64,000 bases of DNA, from assembly GCA_024655885.1 (NCBI GenBank), contig JANLFN010000001.1, positions 310,001 through 374,000 of the forward strand, given 5' to 3'. The notes beneath the pieces are model-generated. The model made no database searches, was not told the DNA's origin, and saw nothing but the letters and a program-made list of their open reading frames with translations. Every line of letters begins with the position of its first letter. Position 1 is the first letter of the stretch. This DNA comes from Eubacteriales bacterium (GTDB taxonomy: Bacteria > Bacillota > Clostridia > Acetivibrionales > JANLFN01). Shown in pieces: positions 25,299-34,779 of the stretch. The translations under genes were made by a program, and so were the position numbers.

Positions 25299-26057
25299 CT
25301 AAACCGTCTTTATCAGGTCCTTTACCACTTCTCCCGCAATAATCAGGCCTGCAACCGATGGGACGAAGGAAATGCTGCCGGGGATTTGACGGCGTATGGT
25401 ACACTTGCGGGTGGTGCCCTTGGGGCAAATACACCCTTCGCTGCAGCTTGAATTCTCGGTTTCTACCGGTTTAAGCGGCTCTTCCCGGGAATAGACCACC
25501 TTGAGGGACTTCACTCCCCTCTGCCTCAATTCCTTTCTCATAACCTTGGCAAGGGGGTCCACCGAAGTGTCGTAAATATCCGCAACCTCAAATTTTGTAG
25601 GGTCCAGCTTGTTGCCGGCCCCCATGCTGCTTATGACAGGTATCCCCTTTTCCTGGGCTTTCACGATAAGGCCGATTTTTCCCGTTACCGTGTCTATGGC
25701 GTCCACGATATAGTCGTAATCCTCATGAATAAGCTCATCTGCCGTATCAGGCATGTAAAATTTCTGGTAAACCGTCACTTCCGCCTTCGGGTTGATATCC
25801 AGTACCCTGTCCCTCATGACTTCCACCTTGGGCCTGCCCACGGTTCTCCTTGTGGCATGAAGCTGCCTGTTAATATTGGTAAGGCAAATACAGTCGTCAT
25901 CAACAAGTACGAACTTACCCACCCCTGCGCGTACAAGCCCTTCCACAACAAAGGTCCCCACTCCGCCTATGCCGAAAACGGCCACCTTGCTTCCCGCTAG
26001 TTTTTTTAAAGCATCCGCTCCGATCAGCAATTCAGTTCTTGAAAATTCATGCAGCAT
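25299..26057 (-). CDS. tcdA: tRNA threonylcarbamoyladenosine dehydratase, TcdA/YgdL-like
   Basis: E1-like ATP-dependent enzyme that cyclises t6A37 of tRNA to ct6A. The N-terminus LHEFSRTELLIGADALKKL is typical, followed by the nucleotide motif GIGGVG at 29-34, the catalytic-region DDCICLTNINRQ, and DAIDTVTGKI near 115. Cys-rich EGCICPKGTTRKC near 205 is probably a zinc loop. The ATG at 26057 matches homologue N-termini, though its ribosome site (CCGGAA) is weak and the frame is open 23 codons further. It lies upstream of the ParA-like ATPase gene on the same strand. Confidence 0.9.
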   Translation of the reverse strand: MLHEFSRTELLIGADALKKLAGSKVAVFGIGGVGTFVVEGLVRAGVGKFVLVDDDCICLTNINRQLHATRRTVGRPKVEVMRDRVLDINPKAEVTVYQKFYMPDTADELIHEDYDYIVDAIDTVTGKIGLIVKAQEKGIPVISSMGAGNKLDPTKFEVADIYDTSVDPLAKVMRKELRQRGVKSLKVVYSREEPLKPVETENSSCSEGCICPKGTTRKCTIRRQIPGSISFVPSVAGLIIAGEVVKDLIKTV

Positions 26058-26442
26058 ATAATTCCGGCCCCTGCTCTTTATTCTCATAAAATTTTTGTAC
26101 ACCCTGCGCCAAAACTCAAGATTCACAGGATTTTATTTATTGCAAATACAACAAGCTCCAGCACAACGTGGTGAAGCTGTTTGTGGTAAAGCTATTTTTG
26201 TGTAATAAAATAATTTTGCCACTCGTTTATATTATACATAAAGATTCATGCTCTAACAAATAATTTAATCTTTAATTTTAATAAAATTATTCATTGTATT
26301 CTTACCCTATTGAATCTTATAATAAAGTAAAATAGAATTTTATTATAGCCATTTGGTTTTATAACAATTAATATTATAACAAGAAAAGTCAACCTGAATT
26401 CTTTTCACATATTAATAAAAATTGGACGAAAAGGAGAATAAA

Positions 26443-26820
26443 ATGAAGAACCCTATCAGTACAAAATCCGCTCCCCAAGCCGTCGGTCCTTATTCACAGG
26501 CAGTGAAGGTCGGCAACCTGCTGTTTATATCCGGCCAGCTTCCCATTGACCCCGCCACAGGGGTATTGGCTGGAAATGACATTGCGTCCCAGACGCAGCA
26601 GGCGTTAAAGAATGTAAAATCCATCGTTGAAGCCTCGGGAATGACCATGGACGATCTTGTAAAGGTAACCGTGTATTTATCGGATATGGAGAATTTTTCT
26701 AAAATGAATGAGGTCTACGCCACCTTTTTCCAAAAAGACTATCCTGCCCGCGCTGCTGCGGAAGTCTCCAGGCTGCCCAAGGACGCCCTCGTCGAAATCG
26801 AAGCCATAGCGGGAAAATAA
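26443..26820 (+). CDS. ridA: RidA family enamine/imine deaminase
   Basis: Trimeric YjgF/YER057c/UK114 protein that hydrolyses reactive 2-aminoacrylate and related imines released by PLP enzymes. The 125 residues show [24 protein letters not shown] at the N-terminus, [10 protein letters not shown], and the C-terminal signature [23 protein letters not shown] with the carboxylate-binding Arg. ATG at 26443 follows AAGGAG; an upstream in-frame ATG at 26422 lacks one. It is the first plus-strand gene after the divergent tcdA, separated by about 385 bp of AT-rich sequence with no other gene. Confidence 0.95.
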   Translation: MKNPISTKSAPQAVGPYSQAVKVGNLLFISGQLPIDPATGVLAGNDIASQTQQALKNVKSIVEASGMTMDDLVKVTVYLSDMENFSKMNEVYATFFQKDYPARAAAEVSRLPKDALVEIEAIAGK

Positions 26821-26864
26821 ACGGTCCCGGTAAAAATCCCACCGAAAGTGAGGTCTCAGAGCCC

Positions 26865-27122
26865 ATGGAATACATGTTCAAAGCAAAGGGCGTATGTTCA
26901 AGCTCCATCCATTTGACCATTGAAGGCGGCATCATCAAGGGAATCAAGTTTGTAGGGGGGTGCCACGGCAATCTGCAGGGCATTGAAAAACTGGTTACCG
27001 GCATGAAAGCCGAAGAAGTGGCGAATAAGCTAAAAGATATCAAATGCGGTTTTAAAGACACGTCCTGTCCCGACCAGCTTGCGCTGGCAATTATAGAGGC
27101 ATTGGATAGACAGGAAGCCTGA
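26865..27122 (+). CDS. TSCPD-domain protein (TIGR03905 type)
   Basis: An 85-residue protein with the TSCPD motif at the C-terminus (DTSCPDQLALAI). It also has GVCSSSIHLTIEGG and VGGCHGNLQGIEKLVTGM, which give three conserved cysteines likely to bind a metal. The same domain occurs at the end of some B12-dependent ribonucleotide reductases; the free-standing protein has no assigned role that I know of. It follows ridA by 44 bp and is probably cotranscribed. The ribosome site is weak. Confidence 0.85.
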   Translation: MEYMFKAKGVCSSSIHLTIEGGIIKGIKFVGGCHGNLQGIEKLVTGMKAEEVANKLKDIKCGFKDTSCPDQLALAIIEALDRQEA

Positions 27123-27165
27123 ATCCTTCTGCGTTTCAGGTTGCTTAAATTCCAACGCCGCAGCC

Positions 27166-27330
27166 TCATGCAGCATAGAAGATGGTAAGGAATGCTATGC
27201 CCAAGACAAAGGCGGCTAAAAGGAACCATAGGATGCAGACAACAAACCTTTTTAAGCTGATTTTGTTTTTTGTCCTATAGCCCTTGATAGAATATGTTTT
27301 GGGCAATAAATCCTCATCCCTGTCAAACAT
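27166..27330 (-). CDS. Small single-pass membrane protein, 54 aa
   Basis: ATG at 27330 has GGAGGGGG 7 bases upstream. The open frame further up is GC-rich Pro/Gly/Arg sequence and unlikely to be coding. The protein has a charged N-terminal half (MFDRDEDLLPKTYSIKGYRT) and one C-terminal transmembrane helix (about 29-52). No family is recognised. It lies downstream of the ArsR gene on the same strand (130 bp) and converges on the TSCPD gene. Confidence 0.65.
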   Translation of the reverse strand: MFDRDEDLLPKTYSIKGYRTKNKISLKRFVVCILWFLLAAFVLGIAFLTIFYAA

Positions 27331-27460
27331 GGCAAGACCCCCTCCTTTCGGCTTTATAACCCTTTCCGGCCCTGAACTCCCAGGCTGACGGGCTCCAGGC
27401 GAAACACGCCCGCCCGCCCCAGAACCCTGGGCCACCGGGCGCAAGAAACCGCACCGGTTT

Positions 27461-27826
27461 TCAGCTGTGCCTTACGTGCTCCATTCCCTGATTGAACAGC
27501 TGCAAGATATGGTCGTCGTCCAGTGAATAAATCACCGACTTCCCTTCCTTCCTGTGCTTTACAAGCTTCAACGTCCGCAAAAGCCTGAGCTGGTGGGATA
27601 TGGCCGATTGGGACATGTCCAGCACCTCGGCAATATCACACACGCACATTTCAAACTTTGAAAGGGCATAGATTATTTTGAGCCGGGTTGGATCCCCCAG
27701 CGCCTTGAATACTTCCGAAAGCCTTGTTATTTCGTCGTCTTCCGGCATGCACTGCCTCAAGCAGTTCACATGGTCAATGTTAATCTTAAATTCCCGACAG
27801 CAGTCTTCACAATTCTCGATGATCAT
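27461..27826 (-). CDS. ArsR/SmtB-family metal-sensing repressor (CadC/SmtB-like)
   Basis: Winged-helix repressor with two possible metal sites. The alpha-3 CVCD motif (Cys61, Cys63) with the Cys-rich N-terminus (Cys6, 9, 10, 22, 26) resembles CadC. The alpha-5 residues Asp104, His106, His117 and His120 match the zinc site of SmtB. The recognition helix is MSQSAISHQLRLL. ATG at 27826 has GGAG 8 bases upstream. No metal pump lies beside it, so its target is not obvious. A palindrome over the divergent promoter at 27886-27919 may be its operator. Confidence 0.9.
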   Translation of the reverse strand: MIIENCEDCCREFKINIDHVNCLRQCMPEDDEITRLSEVFKALGDPTRLKIIYALSKFEMCVCDIAEVLDMSQSAISHQLRLLRTLKLVKHRKEGKSVIYSLDDDHILQLFNQGMEHVRHS

Positions 27827-27885
27827 CGCACTGTCTCCATTCCATTCTTCTAATACCATTATATTTTTATATAGGCCATAAGTCA

Positions 27886-27919
27886 AACAGTTGCCTTTTT
27901 CAGCGGCAACTGTTATAAT
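27886..27919 (+). promoter_or_regulatory. Divergent promoter overlapped by a 10-bp palindrome
   Basis: AACAGTTGCC (27886-27895) and GGCAACTGTT (27905-27914) form a perfect inverted repeat with a 9-base centre. The same bases contain a possible plus-strand promoter: TTGCCT (27891-27896), 17 bp, TATAAT (27914-27919). A repressor bound here would block it. The ArsR gene starts about 60 bases away on the other strand. Confidence 0.5.
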
Positions 27920-28068
27920 GAGCGCAGTTTAAAATACAGTATTTCCATAGGGTAAGCTGTGCCAATTTCAAGGATAACCCGATTTTAAAGCGCGTTATCA
28001 CAAGTATATTCACACAATGAAGGTCAATGTGCCGTGATAACCGAATTAAGCAGTTTGGAGGAACGCCT

Positions 28069-28875
28069 GTGCCGTATTTGTATATTTTTCTTGCATTGCT
28101 GTTATCGGCCTTAGTCTATATGCGTTTTGAAGCCGGCTTCGTCAAAGTGGACAGGATTGACTTTACAAAGGACAAAAAGGGAGTAAAAATAATACAGCTC
28201 TCGGACATCCACGTCCGCTATCTGAAAGTCCGTCCCCAAAAAATAAGACAGGTAATAGAAAAGGAAAACCCGGATTTGCTCTTCATCACCGGGGATTATA
28301 TAGATAAACCGGCCCATATACCTCTTTTTTTAAATGTTCTTGCATACATTACAAAGGGTTACCGGACCTATCTCTGCCTTGGGAACCATGATTACACGGC
28401 CTTCCAGGGGGACCTTAAAGGCCTTGCGGCTTTTGTCCGGAGCATCCGGGAAACAGGGGTTCATGTTTTACGGAATGAGACGGTGTGTTTTGACAAAAAC
28501 AATAAAAAATACAACCTCATCGGGCTTGAAGACCTGAGGTCAAAAAACGTGGACTTTGAAAAAGCATTGAGCTCATGCAGCCCCGGCGCCTTTATGAATA
28601 TCGCCCTATCCCACAATCCCGACATTGCGCTGGAGATTCCCCGGGGCAAGGTAGATTACCTTTTCTGCGGCCATTTTCACGGCGGACAGATATGGGCTCC
28701 CTTCAACCTTGAGTTTAAGGTCCTCCGGTACGAAAAGCTCTGCAAGATGGGGGTGAAACGCGGGCTTCACAAAATAAACGGCATAAACCTCTATATTAAT
28801 AGAGGCCTGGGAAATGTATGCGTGCCTTTGAGGTTTCTCTCCAGACCGGAAATCACCGTTATCCGTTTGCCTTAA
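28069..28875 (+). CDS. Membrane-anchored metallophosphoesterase, YkuE-like
   Basis: Calcineurin-like phosphoesterase with one N-terminal hydrophobic helix (PYLYIFLALLLSALVY). The metal ligands are in SDIHVR, GDYID, GNHD, SHNPD and GHFHGGQ, in the usual order. GTG at 28069 has GGAGG 7 bases upstream and places the hydrophobic helix directly at the start. The 268-residue length fits YkuE/YpbG-type enzymes, some of which act on lipid or UDP-sugar substrates; the substrate here is unknown. It reads away from the ArsR gene. Confidence 0.87.
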   Translation: MPYLYIFLALLLSALVYMRFEAGFVKVDRIDFTKDKKGVKIIQLSDIHVRYLKVRPQKIRQVIEKENPDLLFITGDYIDKPAHIPLFLNVLAYITKGYRTYLCLGNHDYTAFQGDLKGLAAFVRSIRETGVHVLRNETVCFDKNNKKYNLIGLEDLRSKNVDFEKALSSCSPGAFMNIALSHNPDIALEIPRGKVDYLFCGHFHGGQIWAPFNLEFKVLRYEKLCKMGVKRGLHKINGINLYINRGLGNVCVPLRFLSRPEITVIRLP

Positions 28876-28946
28876 GCCTGTCCTTGCAATACCCCTGCCC
28901 TATGTTGGAAAGAAGTCCTATTGTCACGACATCCTGATTGTATTTT

Positions 28947-30302
28947 CTATTCTCTCAAACGCTTTTCCAGTCTTTCCTTTTCCGCCTCAAATCCGGGTTT
29001 CCCAAGAAGGGCGAACATATTCCGCTTATATGCCTCTACACCCGGCTGGTCAAAGGGATTCACTCCCAACAGGTATCCGCTGATGGCACAGGCCTTTTCG
29101 AAAAAATAGACCAGACTCCCGAAATAATATTCATCCATTTGGGGAATGCTCACAAGAAGGTTGGGCACTCCGCCGTCCGTATGGGCCAGCAGGGTTCCTT
29201 CCAGCGCCTTTTTGTTAATGTAGTCCATTTCCTTCCCTTCCAAAAAATTCAGCCCGTCCGTATTATCCTCACTTGCTTTTATCGCAACAGTCCTGCGGGG
29301 TTTCTCAATCTTTAAAACGGTCTCGAAAATGTTCCTCAGCCCATCCTGCACATACTGTCCCAAGGAGTGCAAATCCGTAGTAAAATCAAGGCCCGCAGGA
29401 AAAATGCCTTTTTGGTCCTTTCCCTCGCTCTCCCCGTAGAGCTGTTTCCACCACTCGGTGAAAAAGTGCAGAGAAGCCTCATAGTTAACCAGAATTTCAG
29501 TGGTCCTGCCCTTTCTGTACAGGGCATTCCTTATGGCTGCGTACATGTAGCAGTCATTCGTCCACAAATTGTGGCAGTTATATTTATGACAGGCGTCGGC
29601 GGCCCCTTCCATTATTCTATCGATATCCGCGCCGCTAACGGCAATAGGCAGAAGCCCAACCGCCGTTAGAACCGAATACCTGCCGCCTACGTCATCCGGG
29701 ATGACAAAGCTTTCATATTTCTCTTCCGATGCCAGCTTCTTCAGGGCCCCTCTTTCCCTGTCGGTGGTGACAAAGATTCTCCCGGCAGCCTTTTTTCTTC
29801 CGTACTTTTTCTCCATGTACTCCTTGAAAATCCTGAAGGCAATGGCAGGTTCCATGGTAGTACCCGATTTGGATATGACGTTGACGGAAATTTCCTTTCC
29901 TTCCAGCAGCTCCATCAGGTCATGCATATAAGTGGAACTGAGATTATTGCCTGCAAAATAAACTTCAGGGGCTTTCCTTTTGTCCCTGGGAAGCACATTG
30001 TGGAAAGAATGGCCTAGGGCCTCTATGGCCGCACGGGCTCCCAGATAAGATCCTCCTATGCCTATGACAACCAGCGCCTCGGTGTCCGACCGTATTTTCC
30101 CTGCCGCCTCTTTTATCCTGGAAAACTCGGCTTTATCATAGTTCAAAGGCAGATCCACCCATCCGGTAAAATCGCTGCCCGGTCCTGTCCTGTTGTGAAG
30201 CATTTCATGGGCGGATTTTATAAAGCTATCGAAATAATGAATTTCACTTTCTTTGATAAAACCTGCCGATTTTGAAAAATCAAATATAAGGCTCTCCATC
30301 AT
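28947..30302 (-). CDS. pgi: Glucose-6-phosphate isomerase
   Basis: Glycolytic isomerase of glucose-6-phosphate and fructose-6-phosphate. Visible motifs are [15 protein letters not shown] near 78, [15 protein letters not shown] near 143, the family signature [16 protein letters not shown] near 203, and near the C-terminus the catalytic-lysine region [21 protein letters not shown]. The 451 residues are the usual length of the short bacterial form. Two adjacent ATG codons (30302 and 30299) follow GGGAGG; either could be used. It is convergent with the metallophosphoesterase gene and stands alone. Confidence 0.97.
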   Translation of the reverse strand: MMESLIFDFSKSAGFIKESEIHYFDSFIKSAHEMLHNRTGPGSDFTGWVDLPLNYDKAEFSRIKEAAGKIRSDTEALVVIGIGGSYLGARAAIEALGHSFHNVLPRDKRKAPEVYFAGNNLSSTYMHDLMELLEGKEISVNVISKSGTTMEPAIAFRIFKEYMEKKYGRKKAAGRIFVTTDRERGALKKLASEEKYESFVIPDDVGGRYSVLTAVGLLPIAVSGADIDRIMEGAADACHKYNCHNLWTNDCYMYAAIRNALYRKGRTTEILVNYEASLHFFTEWWKQLYGESEGKDQKGIFPAGLDFTTDLHSLGQYVQDGLRNIFETVLKIEKPRRTVAIKASEDNTDGLNFLEGKEMDYINKKALEGTLLAHTDGGVPNLLVSIPQMDEYYFGSLVYFFEKACAISGYLLGVNPFDQPGVEAYKRNMFALLGKPGFEAEKERLEKRLRE

Positions 30303-30555
30303 TACAACCTCCCAACACCTTTGTATTAGTATAACATGAATGTTTTTCTTTAAAAAGAATTTATTGCCCTGTATTCGTTTTATTCTATTATTTCTTAAAA
30401 TTTAATACAAAAACGTAATATTTTAACCACTTTTAGAATTATTTTTAACGCAATAATTTTATATTTCTGCTAAAACTAATTTCGACCAGACAGTTGAAAT
30501 ACCCTCTGTGTGTTATAAATATCAAATTGCTGTTTGCGAAAGAAGGTGATTTTAC

Positions 30556-30774
30556 ATGTCCAACAGGAATAAGATACTGGTCCCCGGAAGCAGAGAGGCT
30601 CTGGACAGGTTTAAGATGGAGTGCGCTCAGGAGATAGGACGTTTGCAGTACGTAAAGGAAAACAACGACCACTATAAGGGTGACGTGCCTTCCAGGGTGA
30701 ATGGGCAGCAGGGAGGCCCAATCGGCGGTCAAATGGTTAAAAGGATGATTGAAATGGCTGAAAAACAGTTGTAA
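30556..30774 (+). CDS. Small acid-soluble spore protein, alpha/beta type
   Basis: DNA-binding spore protein that protects the chromosome in the dormant spore. The 72 residues contain both family motifs: EALDRFKMECAQEIG (helix 1, ending at the GPR germination-protease region) and GQQGGPIGGQMVKRMIEMAE (helix 2). The ribosome site is AGAAGGTGA. Expression would be forespore-specific under sigma G; I could not assign its promoter with confidence. A strong bidirectional hairpin follows. Confidence 0.93.
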   Translation: MSNRNKILVPGSREALDRFKMECAQEIGRLQYVKENNDHYKGDVPSRVNGQQGGPIGGQMVKRMIEMAEKQL

Positions 30775-30787
30775 GCGCGACCCGGCG

Positions 30788-30824
30788 AAAAAGTGCCTGG
30801 TTATTATGTAACCCGGCACTTTTT
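30788..30824. terminator. Bidirectional terminator between the SASP gene and pheT
   Basis: AAAAAGTGCC and GGCACTTTTT (with an inner GG/CC pair) form a strong stem with A and T runs at both sides. It can end transcription of the SASP gene on plus and pheT on minus. Confidence 0.85.
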
Positions 30825-30845
30825 CTGGGTCTAACTTTTTGCCTC

Positions 30846-33236
30846 TTATTCTCTCAACTGAGCTCCAAAGTTGTTTTTCAGCCCTTCCAGTATTTCATGG
30901 ACCGCCCGGTTCACTTCTTCATCCGTCAGGGTTCTTTCCCTTGTCCTGAAAGTGATGGAATAGGCCACGCTTTTCATTCCCTCGGGAACCTGCTTCCCCT
31001 TATAGACATCGAAAAGCTTCACCGCTTCAACGATTTCCCCGCCCTTCTCCCGGATGACGCTCTCAATCTGCTTCACAAGAATTCCATCCCTCACAAGCAT
31101 GGCAATATCCCTTGAAACCGCAGGGAATTTTGGCAGTGGCTTATATTGGGCGGTCAGGGATGCGGCCCGGATGAGGGGCTCCACTTCTATTACCCCAATG
31201 TAGGTACGCTCAGGCCCCTCGAAGTTTTCTGCCACTTCAGGATGAATCTCTCCCAGGACACCGATACCCTGTTGATTCACAACAAGCCTGGCCGTCCTCC
31301 CCGGATGGAATGCCGGGAAGTCCTTTTCAGGTCCGAACTCAAAGTCTTTTATGCCAAGGGCACTCAAAAGGTCTTCAACGATACCCTTTAAATCGTAGAA
31401 ATCCACATTTCCGTACATCCCCAAAGTCAATACCTGCTTTTCATGAGGCAGTTTGCTGTGATCTGTCCCTTGAGGCAGGTATACATGGGATAATTCGAAC
31501 AGTTTTACCGATTCCATACGCCTGTTATAGTTAGTAGCTATAACCTCAAGCATGTTCGGAATGGTTGTGGTCCTCATGATGCTGAAGTCTTCACCCAGGG
31601 GATTGGATATAACCACCGCATTTCTCAGCGGACTGTCGGCTGGAAGATTAATCCTGTCGAAAACCTTGGGGCTTGTAAAAGAAAAGGTGTAGATCTCATA
31701 AAGCCCGCAGGCGGCCATGGTATTTTTTATAATGTCCTCTACTTTCTGCTTAAAGGTTTTCTTTCCTACGGTGGTCGTCTTGCCGGGCAAGAGAGTGGGC
31801 TCAATGTTGTTATATCCATAGAACCTGGCAACTTCCTCCGCCAGGTCTGCCTCCCTTTCCACATCTGCCCTGAAGCTTGGCACTTTCAGCAACATGTTTG
31901 CTTCATCATACTCGAACTCCAATGCCTTTAAAATATTCAGCATATCTGCGGCTTTTATGGATGTGCCCAGCAAGCTGTTTATCCTTTCAGGCCTGAACTT
32001 GATGCTTCTCTGCTCCCACTTTTTCCCGTAGCAGTCGATGACCCCCTTGCAGACCGTACCCGCCCCAAGCTCCTCTACCAGCTGGGCCGCCCTGTTGACC
32101 GCCGCAATGGCATTTTCCACATCAAGCCCTTTTTCATAACGGCTTGACGCTTCGGTCCGAAGCCCCAGTTTTTTTGAGGTAAGCCGGATGGAGGTGCCGT
32201 CAAACACAGCGGATTCAAACAGAATATCACGGGTTTTTTCGGTGATCTCCGAATTTTCTCCTCCCATGACTCCCGCTACCCCCACAGGCCTCTTTGCGTC
32301 CGCGATGACAAGCATGGAGGAATCAAGCTTCCTCTCCTGCCCGTCAAGGGTTTTTATGGTTTCTCCTTCCGAGGCCCTTCTTACTACAATTCTCTTTTCC
32401 TGCAGGTAATCCATGTCAAAAGCGTGCATGGGCTGGCCCATCTCCAGCATCACATAATTTGTAATATCCACAATGTTGTTGATGGGTCTCACGCCCGCAG
32501 CCCTCAGCCTCTCTCTCATCCATTTGGGTGAGGGTGCGATTTTGACACCCCTGACCACCCTGGCGGCATATCTTAAGCATAAATCCCTGTCCTTGACCTC
32601 AACGGAGGCATACTCATCCACAGGACCTCCTTCTTCCTTAACTGCGATTTCAGGTTTTGTAAATCTGGTATTCAGTGCAACCGCCGCTTCCCTGGCGATA
32701 CCGGTCATACTGAGGCAGTCCGGCCTGTTGGGAGTGATTTCGAACTCCACAACCGTGTCGTTCAAGCCAATAACCTCTCGGATATCCTTACCCAGGGGCA
32801 AATCCTTCTCCAGAATGAAAATCCCGTGTTCCGCAGCGTTGGGATAGTCCTCAAGGGAAAGCCCCAGCTCCTGTATGGAACACATCATGCCATTGGACTC
32901 TACCCCCCTTAACATGCTTTTTTCGATTTTCTTCCCTCCCGGAAGTGTAGACCCGTCCAGAGCTACCGGAATGTAGTCCCCGACCCGGATATTTTGTGCG
33001 CCGGTCACGATCTGCAGGACTTCATTTCCCACATCCACCTTGGATACCTGGAGCTTATCCGCCTGCGGATGCTTTTCCAGGGATAGGATTTTCCCCACAA
33101 CAACCCTGGAGATCTCTTCTCCCAGCGTCTCAAGCCCCTCTACCTTGGAACCCGACATAGTCAATGCATTTGCAAACTCTTTAGGGCTGACGTTTATATC
33201 CACATAATCTCTAAGCCAATTCAGCGGTACCTTCAT
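30846..33236 (-). CDS. pheT: Phenylalanyl-tRNA synthetase beta subunit
   Basis: Beta chain of the (alpha-beta)2 enzyme, carrying tRNA recognition and editing. Domains in order are: N-terminal MKVPLNWLRDYVDI, an EMAP-like tRNA-binding domain (40-150), B3/B4 editing domain (about 210-385), B5 (about 405-475), a catalytic-like domain, and the C-terminal FDX-ACB domain (about 700-796) with PKFPAVSRDIAMLV. ATG at 33236 has AAAGGAG upstream; six extra codons are open before it. The 796-residue length is normal. It follows pheS by 77 bp in one T-box-controlled operon. Confidence 0.97.
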   Translation of the reverse strand: MKVPLNWLRDYVDINVSPKEFANALTMSGSKVEGLETLGEEISRVVVGKILSLEKHPQADKLQVSKVDVGNEVLQIVTGAQNIRVGDYIPVALDGSTLPGGKKIEKSMLRGVESNGMMCSIQELGLSLEDYPNAAEHGIFILEKDLPLGKDIREVIGLNDTVVEFEITPNRPDCLSMTGIAREAAVALNTRFTKPEIAVKEEGGPVDEYASVEVKDRDLCLRYAARVVRGVKIAPSPKWMRERLRAAGVRPINNIVDITNYVMLEMGQPMHAFDMDYLQEKRIVVRRASEGETIKTLDGQERKLDSSMLVIADAKRPVGVAGVMGGENSEITEKTRDILFESAVFDGTSIRLTSKKLGLRTEASSRYEKGLDVENAIAAVNRAAQLVEELGAGTVCKGVIDCYGKKWEQRSIKFRPERINSLLGTSIKAADMLNILKALEFEYDEANMLLKVPSFRADVEREADLAEEVARFYGYNNIEPTLLPGKTTTVGKKTFKQKVEDIIKNTMAACGLYEIYTFSFTSPKVFDRINLPADSPLRNAVVISNPLGEDFSIMRTTTIPNMLEVIATNYNRRMESVKLFELSHVYLPQGTDHSKLPHEKQVLTLGMYGNVDFYDLKGIVEDLLSALGIKDFEFGPEKDFPAFHPGRTARLVVNQQGIGVLGEIHPEVAENFEGPERTYIGVIEVEPLIRAASLTAQYKPLPKFPAVSRDIAMLVRDGILVKQIESVIREKGGEIVEAVKLFDVYKGKQVPEGMKSVAYSITFRTRERTLTDEEVNRAVHEILEGLKNNFGAQLRE

Positions 33237-33313
33237 CGTCAATACTCCTTTCACTGTTAAACTTCATGGGCAAAATTCCCAAAGAAAGCATTGGGTCCAA
33301 AGAATCCATCCCT

Positions 33314-34333
33314 TTAAAACTGCTTTAAAAACCTTATATCATTTTCATAAAACAGCCTCGAATCGTCAATATTAAACTTGCCCAAGGCAACCCTCTCTAC
33401 TCCCAGGCCAAAGGCAAACCCGCTGTACACCTCGGGGTCAATTCCGCACACCTCCAGGACCTTGGGGTGCACCATTCCGGATCCCAGTATCTCAATCCAC
33501 CCCTCATTTTTACACACCCGGCAGCCTGTGCCCCCACAGACCCAGCAGGACACATCCACCTCGGCGCTGGGTTCGGTGAAGGGAAAATGATGGGGTCTCA
33601 AACGGACCTTGGTCTTCTCCCCGAACAGGCTTTTCGCAAATACCTGCAGCGTGCCTATAAGGTCTCCCATGGTTATGCCCTTGTCCACAACCAGTCCCTC
33701 TACCTGGTGGAATATAGGAGAGTGGGTTGCATCCACCTCGTCCGAGCGGTAGGTCCTTCCCGGGCATATGACCTTTATGGGGGGCTTTTTACTCTCCATC
33801 ACCCTGATTTGCACCGGAGAGGTGTGGGTCCTTAAAACGATATTGTCATCAACATAAAACGTATCCTGTACATCCCTGGAGGGGTGGTTTTTAGGTATGT
33901 TCAGCGCCTCGAAATTATAGTAATCCAGCTCAACCTCTGGCCCTTCCGCAATTTCATATCCCATCCCCAGGAAGACCTCCTCTATTTCATTCATGACCAT
34001 GCTTAAAGGGTGTCTGTGGCCCAAAGCTCTGCTCTTTCCCGGTATAGTCACGTCGATGGCTTCCTTTTGGAGCAGCAGGGACCTTTCGTGCCTCACAAGT
34101 TTCCTTTTCGTTTCTTCTATCCTGCTTTCAAGAAAAGCCCTCACCCCATTTGCAAGCTGTCCTATGGCAGGCCTTTCCTCCGCCGTTAAGGCTCCCATTC
34201 CTCTCAAAACGGAAGTAAGCTCTCCCTTTTTCCCAAGGTATTTAACCCTGATATTCTCCAGCTCCTGAACCGCCGTCACCTGGGAAAGCTCTTTTTCAGC
34301 CCGGATTTTAATGGCATTCAATTGGTCTTTCAT
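33314..34333 (-). CDS. pheS: Phenylalanyl-tRNA synthetase alpha subunit
   Basis: Catalytic alpha chain of PheRS. The N-terminal coiled coil (1-85) is followed by the class II core with motif 2 [17 protein letters not shown] near 195 and motif 3 [15 protein letters not shown] near 305. Between them is the Cys4 insertion [12 protein letters not shown] near 265, usual in Firmicutes and probably zinc-binding. The 339 residues are standard. Expression should depend on the Phe T-box at 34441-34735. Confidence 0.97.
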   Translation of the reverse strand: MKDQLNAIKIRAEKELSQVTAVQELENIRVKYLGKKGELTSVLRGMGALTAEERPAIGQLANGVRAFLESRIEETKRKLVRHERSLLLQKEAIDVTIPGKSRALGHRHPLSMVMNEIEEVFLGMGYEIAEGPEVELDYYNFEALNIPKNHPSRDVQDTFYVDDNIVLRTHTSPVQIRVMESKKPPIKVICPGRTYRSDEVDATHSPIFHQVEGLVVDKGITMGDLIGTLQVFAKSLFGEKTKVRLRPHHFPFTEPSAEVDVSCWVCGGTGCRVCKNEGWIEILGSGMVHPKVLEVCGIDPEVYSGFAFGLGVERVALGKFNIDDSRLFYENDIRFLKQF

Positions 34334-34440
34334 TCCATTGACTCCTTCCTTTCCTAAATGGTAAATTTTGTGTTTGATAAAATATTTCTCTGGTTTGCAG
34401 AGTAAAATGGTTAAGGGAGAATGATGCTTACCCCTGTATC

Positions 34441-34735
34441 ATAAAAACCTTCGTCCCTAGCAAAGGACGAAGGTTTTCTCCGCGTTACCACCCATGTTCT
34501 TATCAAAAAGATAAACACTCAACAAGATAACTCGCTTTTTACCTCAAAAGCTTCATTATCCTCATTATTCTAACGGTTTTGCTCCGGCATCTCCTACTTT
34601 TGAGTTCAGGATGCAGCTCCAGAGGGAACTTCAACGGTTTGTCATTTAAGGATGCTTCCAGCCTGCGGCATCCTTTCTCTGTATCAACTTGCCGTCTACT
34701 TTACTCTTTCACAGCTTTTAGCAATATTTTTCAAT
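34441..34735 (-). promoter_or_regulatory. T-box leader (Phe) of pheST
   Basis: On the minus strand Stem I ends with GAA-G-TTC-C followed by CTCTGGAG, giving the Phe codon TTC (34626-34628) as specifier. The T-box core GGGTGGTAACGCGG is at 34480-34493, followed by the terminator ACCTTCGTCC/GGACGAAGGT with a T run near 34444. It is a full transcription-attenuation T-box. Confidence 0.95.
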
Positions 34736-34736
34736 A

Positions 34737-34765
34737 ATTATACCATAAAAACAGCCGCCATACAA
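34737..34765 (-). promoter_or_regulatory. Promoter of the pheST T-box transcript
   Basis: On the minus strand TTGTAT (34760-34765) and TATAAT (34737-34742) are separated by exactly 17 bp, directly before the leader. Confidence 0.8.
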
Positions 34766-34779
34766 CCATTAAATCTGTA

